From: Hedera helix
Taxonomy: Eukaryota > Streptophyta > Magnoliopsida > Apiales > Araliaceae
DNA length: 64,000 nt
NCBI GenBank assembly: GCA_947179155.2
Contig: OX359278.1
Span: 28,157,273 to 28,221,272 of the forward strand
Reading direction: 5' to 3'
Part shown: piece after piece, positions 21,743 to 32,282 of the stretch
Numbering within the stretch: the stretch's first letter is position 1
Layout: each line of letters starts with the position of its first letter
Made by a program: the position numbers and the translations under genes
Notes under the pieces: generated by a model
Told to the model about the DNA's origin: nothing
Database searches by the model: none
Seen by the model: the letters and a program-made list of their open reading frames with translations, nothing else

Positions 21743-24241
21743 CTATCTGAACAAGAATGGTTCATCCCACAGGTAACTCTTCATTTCATGGAAATACTTC
21801 TTCTTTTGCTGGTGAGTTAACTCTGGTGGGAGAACATTACTGACTATAAAATTGACAAAGTCAGCATACCAAGGAATCTCTGAGGTCATAGTGAAAAGTT
21901 GCTCATCAGGAAAATACTCATTTATCACCGCCTCGTCCTTCCTATCCCACTCTGGATTTTCTAATCTAGAAAGATAATCCACCACTTGGTTCTCTAAACC
22001 CTTCTTGTCTCGAATTTCCAGATCAAACTCTTGGAGAAGAAGAATCCATCTTATAAGTCTGGGCTTTGCATCTTTCTTGGAAATCAGATATCTAATAGCC
22101 GCGTGATCAGTATAAACCACCATTTTTGTTCCAACGAGATATGACCTAAATTTGTTGAAAGCGTATACAACCGCTAATAGTTCTTTCTCGGTGGTGGTGT
22201 AGTTTAGCTGAGCATCTGTTAAGGTCTTGCTGGCATAATAAATAGCATGAAAGATCTTTTCCTTGCGCTGACCCAACATTGCCCCCACTGCATAATCACT
22301 AGCATCGCACATCAATTCGAATGGTACAGACCAATCCGGTGCTACAATTATAGGTGTCGATGTTAGTTTTGTTTTCAATAGCTCAAAGGCCTTTAAACAG
22401 TCTTCGTCAAATTTGAATTGGACCTCCTTTTCTAATAGGCTACATAAAGGCTTAGATATTTTGGAGAAGTCCTTGATAAACCGTCTGTAAAAGCCCGCAT
22501 GACCTAAAAAACTGCGTAACCCCTTAACAGTTGTAGGTGGTGGCAATTTCTTAATTGTCTCCAGCTTTGCCTTGTCAACCTCTACTCCTTTTTCTGAGAC
22601 TTTGTGCCCAAGGATAATTCCTTCTTGTACCATAAAATGGCATTTTTCCCAGTTTAGAATCAGATTCATCTCTATACAGCGTTTCAACACAAGAATCAAG
22701 TTTTCTAGACACAACTCAAAGGAGTCCCTGAATACAGAAAAAACATCCATGAAGACTTCCATATTATGCTCCACCATGCCAGAAAAGATGGCCATCATGC
22801 ACCTTTGAAATGTTGCTGGCGCATTGCAAAGCCCAAAGGACATTCGTCGGAACGCAAATGTCCCGTAGGGGCACGTGAATGTTGTCTTTTCCTGGTCCTC
22901 ATGTGCAATAGCTATCTGATTATACCCCGAGTAGCCATCCAAGAGACAGTAGTACTCGTGACCCGCCAATCTATCCAACATTTAGTCAATAAACGGCAAT
23001 GGAAAGTGATCTTTTCTTGTTGCTTTGGTTAGCTTTCTGTAATCCATACACACCCTCCAACCAGTCACTGTCCTTGTTGGTATCAACTCATTATGCTCAT
23101 TCTTCATGACTATCATACCTCCTTTCTTGGGTACACATTGGACAGGGCTCACCCATGCACTATCGGAGATAGGATATATGAGCCCCGCATCTAGCAATTT
23201 CAGAATCTCCTTCTTAACAACCTCTTTCATAATGGGGTTAAGCCTTCTCTGATGCTCCACAGTCGGCTTGTTGTCCTCTTCTATTAGAATCTTGTGCATA
23301 CAGAAGGACGGACTAATGCCCTTGATATCGACGATTGTCCATCCGATAGCTTCCTTGAATTCTCTCAAGATTCTTATCAGCTTACTTTCCTGTAAAGGGG
23401 TTAGTGCGGATGCAATAATCACAGGCAAAGTATTTGAATCACCCAAATAAGCATACCTGAGATGTGATGGGAGCGGTTTAAGCTCAAGAGTAGGAGGTAC
23501 ATCTAAGGATGGTTTCAAACGATCTGGAGGTTCAACTGCATTTTCTAACAGCTCAATAGGTAGCTTGCATGTGTTCACCTGTGGTAGTGCCTCCAGCTCT
23601 TGGAGACAATCAACCATCCCCTGCTCATCATCGTCACTGTCATTGTCCTTCACCAAGGTAGTTCCCATCAGATCCTTACTCGCCCTTTTAAGAAACTCAT
23701 CTTCCACCACCCTTTCTACTACGTCCATTCGGAAGCATTCTTCTTCATCGGTAGGGAACTTCATTGCCCGGAACACATTGAAAGTTATTTCTTGGTCCTG
23801 GACCCTCATTGTCAATTCTCCCTTTTGCACATCGATGAGAGTTCTTCCCGTGGCTAAAAATGGTCTCCCCTAAATGATGGTAATATCCTTGTCCTCTTTA
23901 TAGTCCAGGATAACGAAGTCCGCAGGGAATATGAACTTGTCAATTTTAACCAGAATGTCCTCCACAATCCCTCTTGGATATGTAATAGATCTATCTGCGA
24001 GCTATATGGATATGTTTGTGGGCTTTGGTGCAGGAAGTCCCAATTGTGTGTAAATCGACAACGACATGAGGTTAATGCTTGCTCCTAAGTCACACAAATA
24101 TCTGTTGAAATACAAACTCCCTATCGTGCATGGAATGGTGAAACTACCCGGATCCTTCAGTTTAGGAGGTAGTTTTCTTTGTAAAACCGCACTACATTCC
24201 TCAGTTAAAGCCACAGTCTCAAAGTCTTTCAATCTCCTCTT
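21743..24241 (-). pseudogene. Athila protease, reverse transcriptase and RNase H
   Basis: Protease region 24232-23840: the active site reads Asp-Leu-Gly-Ala-Ser ('YLCDLGASINLMS'), followed by 'GRPFLATGR' after a stop. A linker with 'LKPLPSHLRYAYLGD' precedes the RT. RT (23250-22600) carries 'DYRKLTKATRKDHFPLPFID', a stop at 22982 where the family has Gln, then 'YSGYNQI' and 'FGLCNAPATFQRCM'. The catalytic motif reads Phe-Met-Asp-Val rather than Phe-Met-Asp-Asp (about 22750), so one essential Asp is lost. RNase H follows (22310-21950: 'MCDASDYAVGAMLG', 'VVYTDHAAIRYL'). Stops at 24240, 24002, 23870, 22982 and 21743 break the frame. Confidence 0.9.
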
Positions 24242-25958
24242 TCAGGATAGAATTCCTTTCATGAACTTAGCATAGCTCGACATTTGTTCTAAAGCTTCTG
24301 CAAACGGTATGTTTATTTGCAGTTTTTTGAAAATTTCAAGGAACTTAGCGAACTGCTTGTCCATTTTCTGTTTCTGAAGCCTTTGTGGAAAAGGTATTGG
24401 GGGATAGACTCATGTGTGAGTAACCGGAGGCTTTTCTGGTTGATCCTTATTTTATGAATTTGTCTCCACAACACCTTCCTCTTTTTCCTTAGAACTTTTT
24501 GCACCAACTGAGTCTGAGGCAGGGCGCAATTGTTCTGTTTCCCTTTGTACTTCCGAGTCATTCGCGCCAGTTGGCAAAAACTGTTTTCCGCTTCTAATTA
24601 TGACAACTTTGCAGTGCTCCTTTCCCTCCCTTCGCGGGTTTTCTTCTGTATTGCTTGGAAGAGATCCTTGAGGTCTGTTTGTCAGCATATTGGCCATTTG
24701 GCGCACTTGGTTCTCTAAATTTTTTTATGGCTGCAGACTGACTCTTTATCAACACATCATTGCTAGCCATGTATGTCAGCATTAACTCTTCTAAATCTGG
24801 CTTTCTCTCTAATTGGGACGATTGTGCTACCTGTTGATGATTCTGAAATCCCGGAGGATAGTGTGGTCTTGGAGCTTGTTGATGGTTCTGATTATTGCTC
24901 CACGACGAATTTGGGTGAGTCCTAGCTCCAGGGTTATAAGTATTCTTATATTGATTCGTTTGTTTCTGGTAGCTACTCATAAATTGTACTGCTTTCGAGT
25001 TGATAGCACACTGCTCTATAGGATGTGCCCCAGCACATAGCTCACAAACATAAGCTACCTGCTGCACTTTAGTTTCCGCAATAGCATCAATCTTCTTGGA
25101 CATTACTAATAATTGAGCTGCTAAGGCTGTGATAGCATCTACTTCTATAACCCCGACCACTTTTAGTTGATTTAGCCTAGAAGTAAGCCATTGATAATTG
25201 TTGGCAGCCATAGTTTCAAGCAAATCGTATGCCTCATCAAAATTCTTTGCCATAAATTCCACTCGAGATGCTGCGTCTATGCTAGTTTGAGTGCTACCAC
25301 TCAAACCACTGTAAAAGGTGTTCATCTGCATCCATTGGGGTAATGCATGATGCGGGCATCTTTTTAGAAACTCTTTAAATCTCTCCCATGCTTCATATAG
25401 TGACTCTCCGTGTTATTGCGCAAACATAGAAATGTCGTTTCTCATTTTATTGGTCTTTGTAGGAGGAAAGAATTTCTTCAAAAATTTCTACGCCAAATCT
25501 TCCCACGTAGTGATCGACCCCGGAGGTAATGAGTGAAGCCAACTCTTCGCCTTATCTCTCAGTGTAAATGGGAAGAGTCTAAGTCTCACTGCATCATTCG
25601 TTACTCCATTGAATTTGAACGTATCATAAATCTCCAAAAAACTCAGCAAGTGCTCAGTCGGATCATCGTTAGCCATTCCCCCAAACTGTACTGAATTTTT
25701 CACCATTTGAATGGTACTCGGTTTAATTTCAAAGGAAAGAGCTGTGATTGCCGGCCTTGTGATACTTGCTTGCAATTCATTTATTCGCGGCGTTGCATAA
25801 TCTCTTAATGGCTTGGGTGCCTCTTGTTCTTCCAACATGATTTCTGGCGGTTCAATTCCTTCTAGACTGTCAGAGCTAACCTCAATCACTTGTTGAACTC
25901 TTATATTAATGTTGTCGTTGCGAGCCAACAACTTACGTTTCTTTGATCGAGTTAGCAT
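24242..25958 (-). pseudogene. Athila gag
   Basis: The structural capsid/nucleocapsid polyprotein. The start is taken at the Met of 'MLTRSKKRKL' (25958), where this lineage usually begins. The capsid core contains 'FEIKPSTIQMVKNSVQFGG', 'DPTEHLLSFLEIYDTFKFNG' and 'LRDKAKSWLHSLPPGSITTW'. After stops at 25488 and near 25412 it continues in the same frame (25331-24594) with 'NTFYSGLSGSTQTSIDAA' and a CX2CX3HX4C zinc knuckle (C-E-L-C-A-G-A-H..C, about 25053). A frameshift in an A run near 24720 moves the rest into another frame ('MRQMANMLTNRPQGSLPSN'). Confidence 0.85.
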
Positions 25959-26079
25959 GCACAAGTCAAGAGTACCTGAAACCAAAGAAATATATAAAAA
26001 GAATGGAGGTAAGAAAAGATTGTTTAACTAAACCAATCTAATTTAAACCGACGATGAAAGTAATAAAAACTACTCAAAG

Positions 26080-26097
26080 TCCCCGGTAACGGCGCCA
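26080..26097 (-). other. Primer binding site of Athila element, Asp tRNA
   Basis: The minus strand reads TGGCGCCGTTACCGGGGA, complementary to the 3' end of plant tRNA-Asp with one mismatch. It lies 6 bases from the 5' LTR edge. tRNA-Asp is the known Athila primer. Confidence 0.85.
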
Positions 26098-26103
26098 AAA
26101 ACT

Positions 26104-26604
26104 TGTTGGTGCCAAACCGTACGCATGACAAATCAACACTTACACGCAAGTGCACGTGGTCAACAAGTAATATAGAATAAGTAAAGTATCGTTCCCACGA
26201 GGACTATTTATCATTTTTAAACTAACAAGCGACAGTTTGCAACTATTTTGGTTCTTTTAAACAGTGGTCCAGCAAAACAATGAATTGTGAGCGAAGTCTA
26301 AGTTGTAAAAATTAAAGACAACTAATTAACCAACGATAAAGGTAGACAAGGGAGGCATGGGATTATAACTTCACCTAGGGTGTCATTCAACTGCAATACT
26401 TCCTGTTAAACCTAACTGATTAATTCAGATTGTTAGTCGAAAACACGAAACCAAAGTATGACCAACTCTCATTGCATCATACTCATATCCAACCCAGATC
26501 CGACCAAAAAGGCAACAGAACAGGAAAGAACACCCAAGTTAATTAAATCACTATATGTCTATGTGACCTAGAGAAAAACGGGTTTAAACACAAGTTTTCA
26601 AAAG
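26104..26604 (-). mobile_element. Athila 5' LTR, truncated
   Basis: Only the primer-proximal 501 bp of the LTR remain. They match 15993-16494 and 27372-27873 almost base for base. The sequence stops at 'cacaagttttcaaaag' and jumps directly to the pre-gag leader (equivalent to 15215). The U3 promoter part of this LTR is lost, so the element has no 5' promoter. Confidence 0.85.
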
Positions 26605-27360
26605 TCTTCAATAAATATATTTTATTGCTGTACTGATGTTAGTTTTCTGTTATGCTATACGATGGCTATAGGCGAGACAAGCCAAGCTTGAGAGGATGAG
26701 GTATTCATTGACATACTAGTGGATACCCAGCAGTTGGTGGGATATGCACCCGTTGCACCTGTATCACCAGTAGGAGAGTCCGACTAGAAGGAAGACGAAA
26801 GTATGGATACCATAGAGCCCGTCAGGGGCAGGGTTATGAGGTTCGACAGTTGGCTGAGTCTGAGGATGACCCCGCTTGGGGCAAGGAGTCCGGGGAGGAC
26901 CAAACAGAGATGGAGGTTGAGGGAGCTACTGAGGAGGTACCCACAGAGGGATCTCTTGTCTACCATCATTTTCAGACTGATTTACTCATGGAGTACGCCA
27001 GTCGTATTGAGGATCTAGAGCAGATTGTTGAGCAGCGGGAGGCTCGTATTGCTCATCTGGAGGAGCAAAATGCTCTCCATCAGCAGATGGAGAACTTATA
27101 TAAGGATGAGGCGTTTCAGCTGGAGGTTGATGTGGCCGATTTGCAGGCCAAAATTTATTAGTTGGAGAGCGATGCACCTTCATTGGGTCCCACAGTGCAG
27201 CAGCTTATGATTCAGATCAGTCAGCTGAGGTAGACGGTGGAGAGATTGGACGCTAGGGAGATGGCAAGTCAGACAGTTATTTAGACCATCAGGGTTGAGC
27301 TTGATAGACAGAGAGTTGACAGAATATTGATGTAGGAGGCATGGCTCAGGTCCACTACGG
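26605..27360 (+). pseudogene. Pre-gag coiled-coil ORF of chromovirus, copy B
   Basis: A near-duplicate of 15216-15974, including leader, ATG (26662) and coiled coil, ending at the same base ('gtccacta') before the same primer-site remnant. This copy keeps an open stretch, 26850-27161, across the heptads, with CAG at the position where copy A has TAG (15594). It has its own early stop and changes, plus a stop at 27159. It resulted from duplication of the ORF/LTR junction, not from a second retrotransposition. Confidence 0.75.
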
Positions 27361-27371
27361 CACCAAAAACT
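27361..27371 (-). other. Second copy of residual primer-site/LTR junction
   Basis: CACCAAAAACT after 'ccactacgg', with one change from the copy at 15980-15992. It shows that the abnormal junction was made once and then duplicated. Confidence 0.7.
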
Positions 27372-28935
27372 TGTTGGTGCCAAACCGTACGCATGACAAA
27401 TCAACACTTACACGCAAGTGCACGTGGTCAACAAGTAATATAGAATAAGTAAAGTATCGTTCCCATGAGGACTATTTATCGTTTTTAAACTAACAAGCGA
27501 CAGTTTGCAACTATTTTGGTTCTTTTAAACAGTGGTCCAACAAAATAATGAATTGTGAGCAAAGTCTAAGTTGTAAGAATTAAAGATAACTAATTAACCA
27601 ACGATAAATGTAGACAAAGGAGGCATGGGATTATAACTTCATATAGGGTGTCATTCAACTGCAATACTTCCTGTTAAACCTAACTAATTAATTCGGATTG
27701 TTAGTCGAAAACACGAAACTAAAGTATAACCAACTCTCGTTGCATCATACTCATATCCAACCCAGATCCGACCCAAAAGGGAACAGAACATGAAAGAACA
27801 CATAAGTTAATTAAATCACTATATGTCTATGTGACCTAGAGAAAAACGGGTTTAAACACAAGTTTTCAAAAGACTAGGTGCGGTGCTTCGGTATATATCT
27901 ATCCTTAGCACTAATCATGAAATCCAACAAAATGTGAATTCACGAACACAAGATAACATGGTCGGATCTAGACTCACACTCCCCATCTCGGTTCCGTGTG
28001 AGTTATTAAGGTAATTGGTGATCAAGAAATTAAGCAATTAAAACAAACCACATTGGACAATCGATACATAATCATTTAGCCACAACACGGAAGCGTAACA
28101 AATTGAACTAAACCCTAAGTTTCATTATAATCCTATAAAAGAAGTTAGTTCATAATAGAAATAACAACCATCATCCACAAATGTTCATACATTGAAGCTA
28201 CAAATGAAAAGAAAGAGAAAACAAAGGTTAAGAAATGCAAATCTTGGTTTCTCTTCTTCAAATCCGGAGTTCCAAGGTTGACACAATGCTTCAAACATCC
28301 AAAGTCCAGTCCTGAGCTTAACTACTCTAGATAGATCAAAAGGAACAAGAGAGAACAAAGAAAACAATGAAGAATGAACAAGAAGCTCTCTCATATTCCT
28401 TCTAACCTAACTTTTTTCTATATCCTTCTCTTAATCTGATACTACTGTTATATAGAGCCTCAGTCGCTTTCTTTACGATCACTGTAGCAGCAGGAAGGTT
28501 TTAATTGGCCCGTTCAAAAAGTCATTGCAAGAATTTGGCACATAGGACCGGCATCATTTTTTTACTGATCTGGGGCGCCGTTGCGCCTGACGGTAGGCAG
28601 AGAGCAGACAGAGAGGAAGGGCGCAGCTGCACAGTATTTGTGAAGGAATGGGGCGCAGCTGCGCCATGCACCAGTCATGCAGTCTGTGCTCAATTTCCTG
28701 TAGCATCCGATCTTCGCGCAAATTACTCCCACATCGAACCAATTTTGTCCAGAATTAATGTACTTCTCCCCCCCCCCCCGCACAGGTTCTAGTCCAAAAC
28801 AAGCCAGTTTATCCACACATAGACGAAACAGGCGAAAAATGAGCTATGGAGCATGAACGGTAATGAAAACTAATGAGAACTAGCAAAATTATAGCCAGTT
28901 GGCATCAGAATAATAGGTATAAAACCTACTAATCA
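27372..28935 (-). mobile_element. Athila-type LTR, third copy
   Basis: A complete 1564-bp LTR (TGTTGG on the plus strand to ctactaatca). A minus-strand TATATAA lies at 28448-28454. Palindromes are partly decayed (28571, 28619, 28651) and the C homopolymer is shorter than in the first copy. On its right the pre-gag ORF resumes at 'atgctctccatc', equivalent to 15690, so 285 bp of ORF are repeated across the locus. Confidence 0.85.
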
Positions 28936-29438
28936 ATGCTCTCCATCAGCATATGGAGAACTTATATAGGGATGAGGCGTTTCAGCGGGAGGTTGATGTG
29001 GCCGATTTGTAGGCCAAAATTCAGCAGTTGGAGAGCGCTGCACCTTTATTGGGTCCCACAATGCAGCAACTTATGATTCAGATCAGTCAGCTGAGGCAGA
29101 CGGTGGAGAGATTGGACGCTAGGGAGATGGCAAGTCAGACAGTTCTTCAGACCATCAGGGTTGAGCTTGATAGACAGAGAGTTGACAGAATGTAGATGTA
29201 GGAGGCATGGCTCAGGTCCACTAGGAGAGTTGATAGCCTGGAAAGAGAGACTAGAGTTGGATCCGCTAAGATCGACACCTTGGAGTATGCCCTTGACACT
29301 TCGTTTGGTCGACTGAGGCATCGTGTTTTGAGGTACCCTAGGTTGGCGGGTAACAGCCGGCGTTGGATTCGTCACAAGATAGTTGATGAGTTGGCCCAAC
29401 AGGCTTTTCTTAGGGCAGTTCATCGTAGCTGGCGATGA
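28936..29438 (+). pseudogene. Pre-gag coiled-coil ORF of chromovirus, copy C (3' part)
   Basis: Overlaps copy A by 285 bp (equivalent to 15690-15974) and then gives the only surviving 3' end: 'RVDSLERETRVGSAKIDTLE', another heptad stretch, followed by a basic tail rich in Arg ('RRWIRHKIVDELAQQAFL') and a TGA at 29436-29438. At the site of the 15778 stop this copy has CAG. A stop (tag) remains near 29192. The basic tail suggests nucleic acid binding, but that is inference. Confidence 0.65.
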
Positions 29439-29840
29439 TTGGTTGTTTTATGATATTAGTACCTAGTAGTATTAAGTCCCACCTTTTGTTGCTAGTAGGG
29501 ACAGTTCAGTTAAATTCTTATAAATCCTTATGCATATTGTACGCATAGGATATCAGTTAAACCCCAAACTATGGAGTTAATATAGGGGTAGATAGTAGTG
29601 AATCCTCACTTTTTGGTCATTAGAGGATAATTGATGATAGGCAACTTGTGCCTTGAGCGTTTATAGAAGTATGCCACTTATTGAGTATGTACTAAAACAT
29701 TGGTATATGAATATAAATGCAGTTATTTCTTTGTTTAAATCAAATGTGCTTGATATATAGTTTTGAATTGAACTGTTAATTTGGCTAACATAATGCGTAG
29801 AATTAAAAGCGTAAGTCTAAGATTTGTTCTTTAGCAAATC
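29439..29840 (+). other. Non-coding spacer between pre-gag ORF and gag
   Basis: 402 bp without ORF. It ends 'tttgttctttag' just upstream of the gag ATG, which looks like a 3' splice site. A spliced gag message is possible but unproven. Confidence 0.4.
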
Positions 29841-30497
29841 ATGTCGCCTAGAAGTAGACCACACAATCAACGTGTCGCATAGTCAGAAAGTGAGGTTGGC
29901 GATCAACCCAATCCTATGAGGATGTTTGCGGAGATGCTAGCGAAAGCTATGCAAGTTAGACCCCCATCAGTGGTAGTACAACCAGCACCGCAGCCAGCAC
30001 CACACTTGGCAAATTTCAAGGACTTCAAACTGGTTGGACCACCGGAGTTTAAGGGAACTCTAAACCCAATCGAGACACAGACCTGGATCGAAGAAATGGA
30101 AAAAGTATTTAAGGTCGCACGAGTAGCCGATGAACAAAAGACAAGTTTCGCCACCTTCATGATGAAGGGGGAGGCGAACTACTGGTGGAAGGCCAACAAG
30201 GGTCGTGTGGGAGAAAGTGTCATTACCTGGGAACGCTTTAAAGAAATGTTTTTGGAAAACTACTTTCCAGAAATCATGCAGCAAGAAATGGAGGTGAAAT
30301 TCCTCGAGTTAAAACAAGGAAGCATATATGTGGCCGACTATGCAGCAAGGTTTGCAACTCATCAAGTCGATACTGAGGCTAGGAAAGCTCAGAGGTTTGA
30401 GCTGAGACTGAAGCCGTGGGTGTACCGTTCTGCGACGGTATTAAAGATTGAGAGTTTTGCAGAACTGTTACAAAGGGCAATCATTGCAGAGGGTGGC
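29841..30497 (+). pseudogene. Chromovirus gag, 5' part
   Basis: Retrotransposon capsid protein. ATG at 29841 ('MSPRSRPHNQR') with a TAG at codon 14 (29880), after which the same frame runs open to 30497. The capsid core has 'FKLVGPPEFKGTLNPIETQT', 'WIEEMEKVFKVARV' and 'KGEANYWWKANKG', typical of plant chromovirus gag. The frame is cut at 'IIAEGG' by the LTR starting at 30498 and resumes at 40691. Confidence 0.85.
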
Positions 30498-30849
30498 TGA
30501 TAGGGTTAAATTATATGATATTTTTATTTCCTAATACTTAGTTTTTATATTTATTGTGTGCTTAAATGTTTAATTATTTAGCTCATTTTTGGGTTTTAAT
30601 AGGTTTTATAGGGTTTTAGTTAATTTATGTTAATTTAGGTAATTTTATAGTATTTTTATACTTATTTTTATTTATGTGTTTTTATTTATTTTTAGTGTTT
30701 TATTTATTATTATGTGTTATTATTATTTTTAGTATTTTTATATTATTTTTAATTAATTTATATTTATTTTGTAGGAAAAATGAAGCATAGTGGCAAAATT
30801 GTAATAAAGTAGCTGTTGGTGGCAATTCCATAAATATCTGGAAAGCCTG

Positions 30850-30985
30850 GTTCGCGCCATGCGCGCAGTAAAAAGAATCGTCTTACAATGGAACGACGCC
30901 GTTCGGAACTTGGGGCGGCAGATTTCGACCGCGCAATGCGCGGCCAATTAATTTGCATCAGGCGCGTGGCGTCGACGCGCCAACG
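30850..30985. promoter_or_regulatory. GC-rich hairpin cluster in LTR U3
   Basis: Four palindromes in 135 bp of otherwise AT-rich DNA: CGCGC-CAT-GCGCG, GAACG-ACGC-CGTTC, CCGCGC-AAT-GCGCGG, and a 7-bp stem GGCGCGT/ACGCGCC around gtcgac. Repeated in LTR 2 and LTR 3. It may be protein-binding or a dense CpG methylation target; unproven. Confidence 0.5.
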
Positions 30986-31296
30986 GTAAGAAAAAGAGAA
31001 AGGCGGCTGGCGGCTACACGTGGCGGCTGGGCAGATTTTCTTTCTCTCCCTCCGCGTGGCTGACGCATGATTGGCGTGGCTCTTCCTTTTCCTTCCTTAT
31101 TTTGGATTTTTTACACTGCAATGCAACAAATCTGTAGAATAAAAATTCGATTTTAATTTAGAAAAGGAAGCAATAATTCTTTATTTTATTTTTAGTATTT
31201 TATTTAGACTTCCAATTAGGGTTAGGATAATAATTATTTTATTTTATTTTTATTTTTAATTGTAAATCCTACTAGGTTTAGGAGGATTTTGGAGCC

Positions 31297-31304
31297 TATA
31301 AATA
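31297..31304 (+). promoter_or_regulatory. TATA box of non-autonomous LTR 1
   Basis: TATAAATA, conserved at 35593-35600, 39856-39863 and in the old LTR at 9349-9356. Confidence 0.65.
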
Positions 31305-32142
31305 GAGGGATTGATACACAATGTAATACAACTCTCCTTAGAATAAAATTATCTCTTCTATTATTTAGTGTTATTTATATTTATGAGTAGTTAATTTATT
31401 TTTCTTGGTTTAAGTGATTGAAGCCATTAAGATTTATACGCTGTGAGATCTAATTTATTTTAATTGTTCAATTTATATTTTGATTATTGAACATTCTTCT
31501 ATGCTTAATTTTATGATTAATTTGTTTAATTGCTAGGAGGCCTACTAGTTTATTATTCATATTAATCTACTGCTATTTGTGAAGCAACTAAGTTTAATAA
31601 TTATTTTGCAGATCAAAAGATTATTTTATCTTAGGAAGAATATTCATCTAAATTAAATGCAAACACGTGGCTTGTGTTGTTTAGTTCAACGATCTCTCTA
31701 ATTCTTAAAGCTGCTATTAAATTAAATCTTTAGCACGTGTCGGGGGTTGTTTAATAGTAAGGGTATTTAGACCACGTGGCTCTACTTATCTAAAATTAAG
31801 GAGAGAGGAGAAAAATTATTCCACCTGCGAGTAATTCTTTCTACGGTGAATCTTCAAAATATTAATTGATTTAGTTTTGCATCAGTGATCAGTTGTAAAT
31901 TCTTGATGATGGATATTAACTTAAACCAAGGCTTTTTATTTTTATTTATTTCTTGCATAATTATTTTAATTAGTTTTATTTAAATAATTTCTTTAATTAC
32001 AAAACCCCCCAACTTTTGTTTGCGAAAACATAAAATTAAATTAATCATTCTCTGTGGGATCGACTCTTACTTGCACTACTACATTAATATTTTTCAAAAG
32101 TAAGATTTTATTTTTGGGTGCTTGCGACATCACACCAAATTT

Positions 32143-32160
32143 TGGTACCGTTGCCGGGGA
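32143..32160 (+). other. Primer binding site, Asp tRNA (internal region 1)
   Basis: TGGTACCGTTGCCGGGGA, two mismatches from the tRNA-Asp complement, 8 bases after the LTR. Confidence 0.85.
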
Positions 32161-32282
32161 ATGATTTTAATTTAATTTTGTGCTTTTGTAAATATGTATC
32201 TAATTTAGTAATTTTTTTTACTTTTTTTTAGATTTTATTTTTTTTAGATTTTCATAATTTAATTTAGTTGTGCAGGTTAAGG

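Larger units (their letters stand above)
17562..26103 (-). mobile_element. Athila-lineage Ty3/gypsy internal region (minus strand)
   Basis: An 8.5-kb internal region from the Asp-tRNA primer site (26080-26097) to the polypurine tract (17577). The order on the minus strand is gag, protease, RT, RNase H, integrase, then an extra ORF downstream of integrase. Together with the Asp primer, this extra ORF and the RT and gag signatures place it in the Athila lineage. Every ORF is disrupted. It lies inside the pre-gag ORF of the chromovirus. Confidence 0.85.
30498..32134 (+). mobile_element. Non-autonomous element LTR 1
   Basis: TGATAGGG to CATCACA, with the first base directly after gag codon 'ggc'. 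A U3 GC-rich hairpin cluster occupies 30850-30985, the TATAAATA box 31297-31304, and a poly(A)-signal-like AATAAA lies shortly downstream (31342). Confidence 0.85.

Noticed and set aside
28562..28816. Minus-strand frame in the third Athila LTR, with a similar one at 17127-17414
   Set aside because: Lies wholly inside LTRs, over the C homopolymer and palindromes, and its sequence differs between copies through frameshifts.
32143..32160. tRNA-like sequence (also at 15047, 26080, 36439, 61559)
   Set aside because: Only 12-18 bases complementary to tRNA 3' ends, directly beside LTRs; these are primer sites, not tRNA genes.
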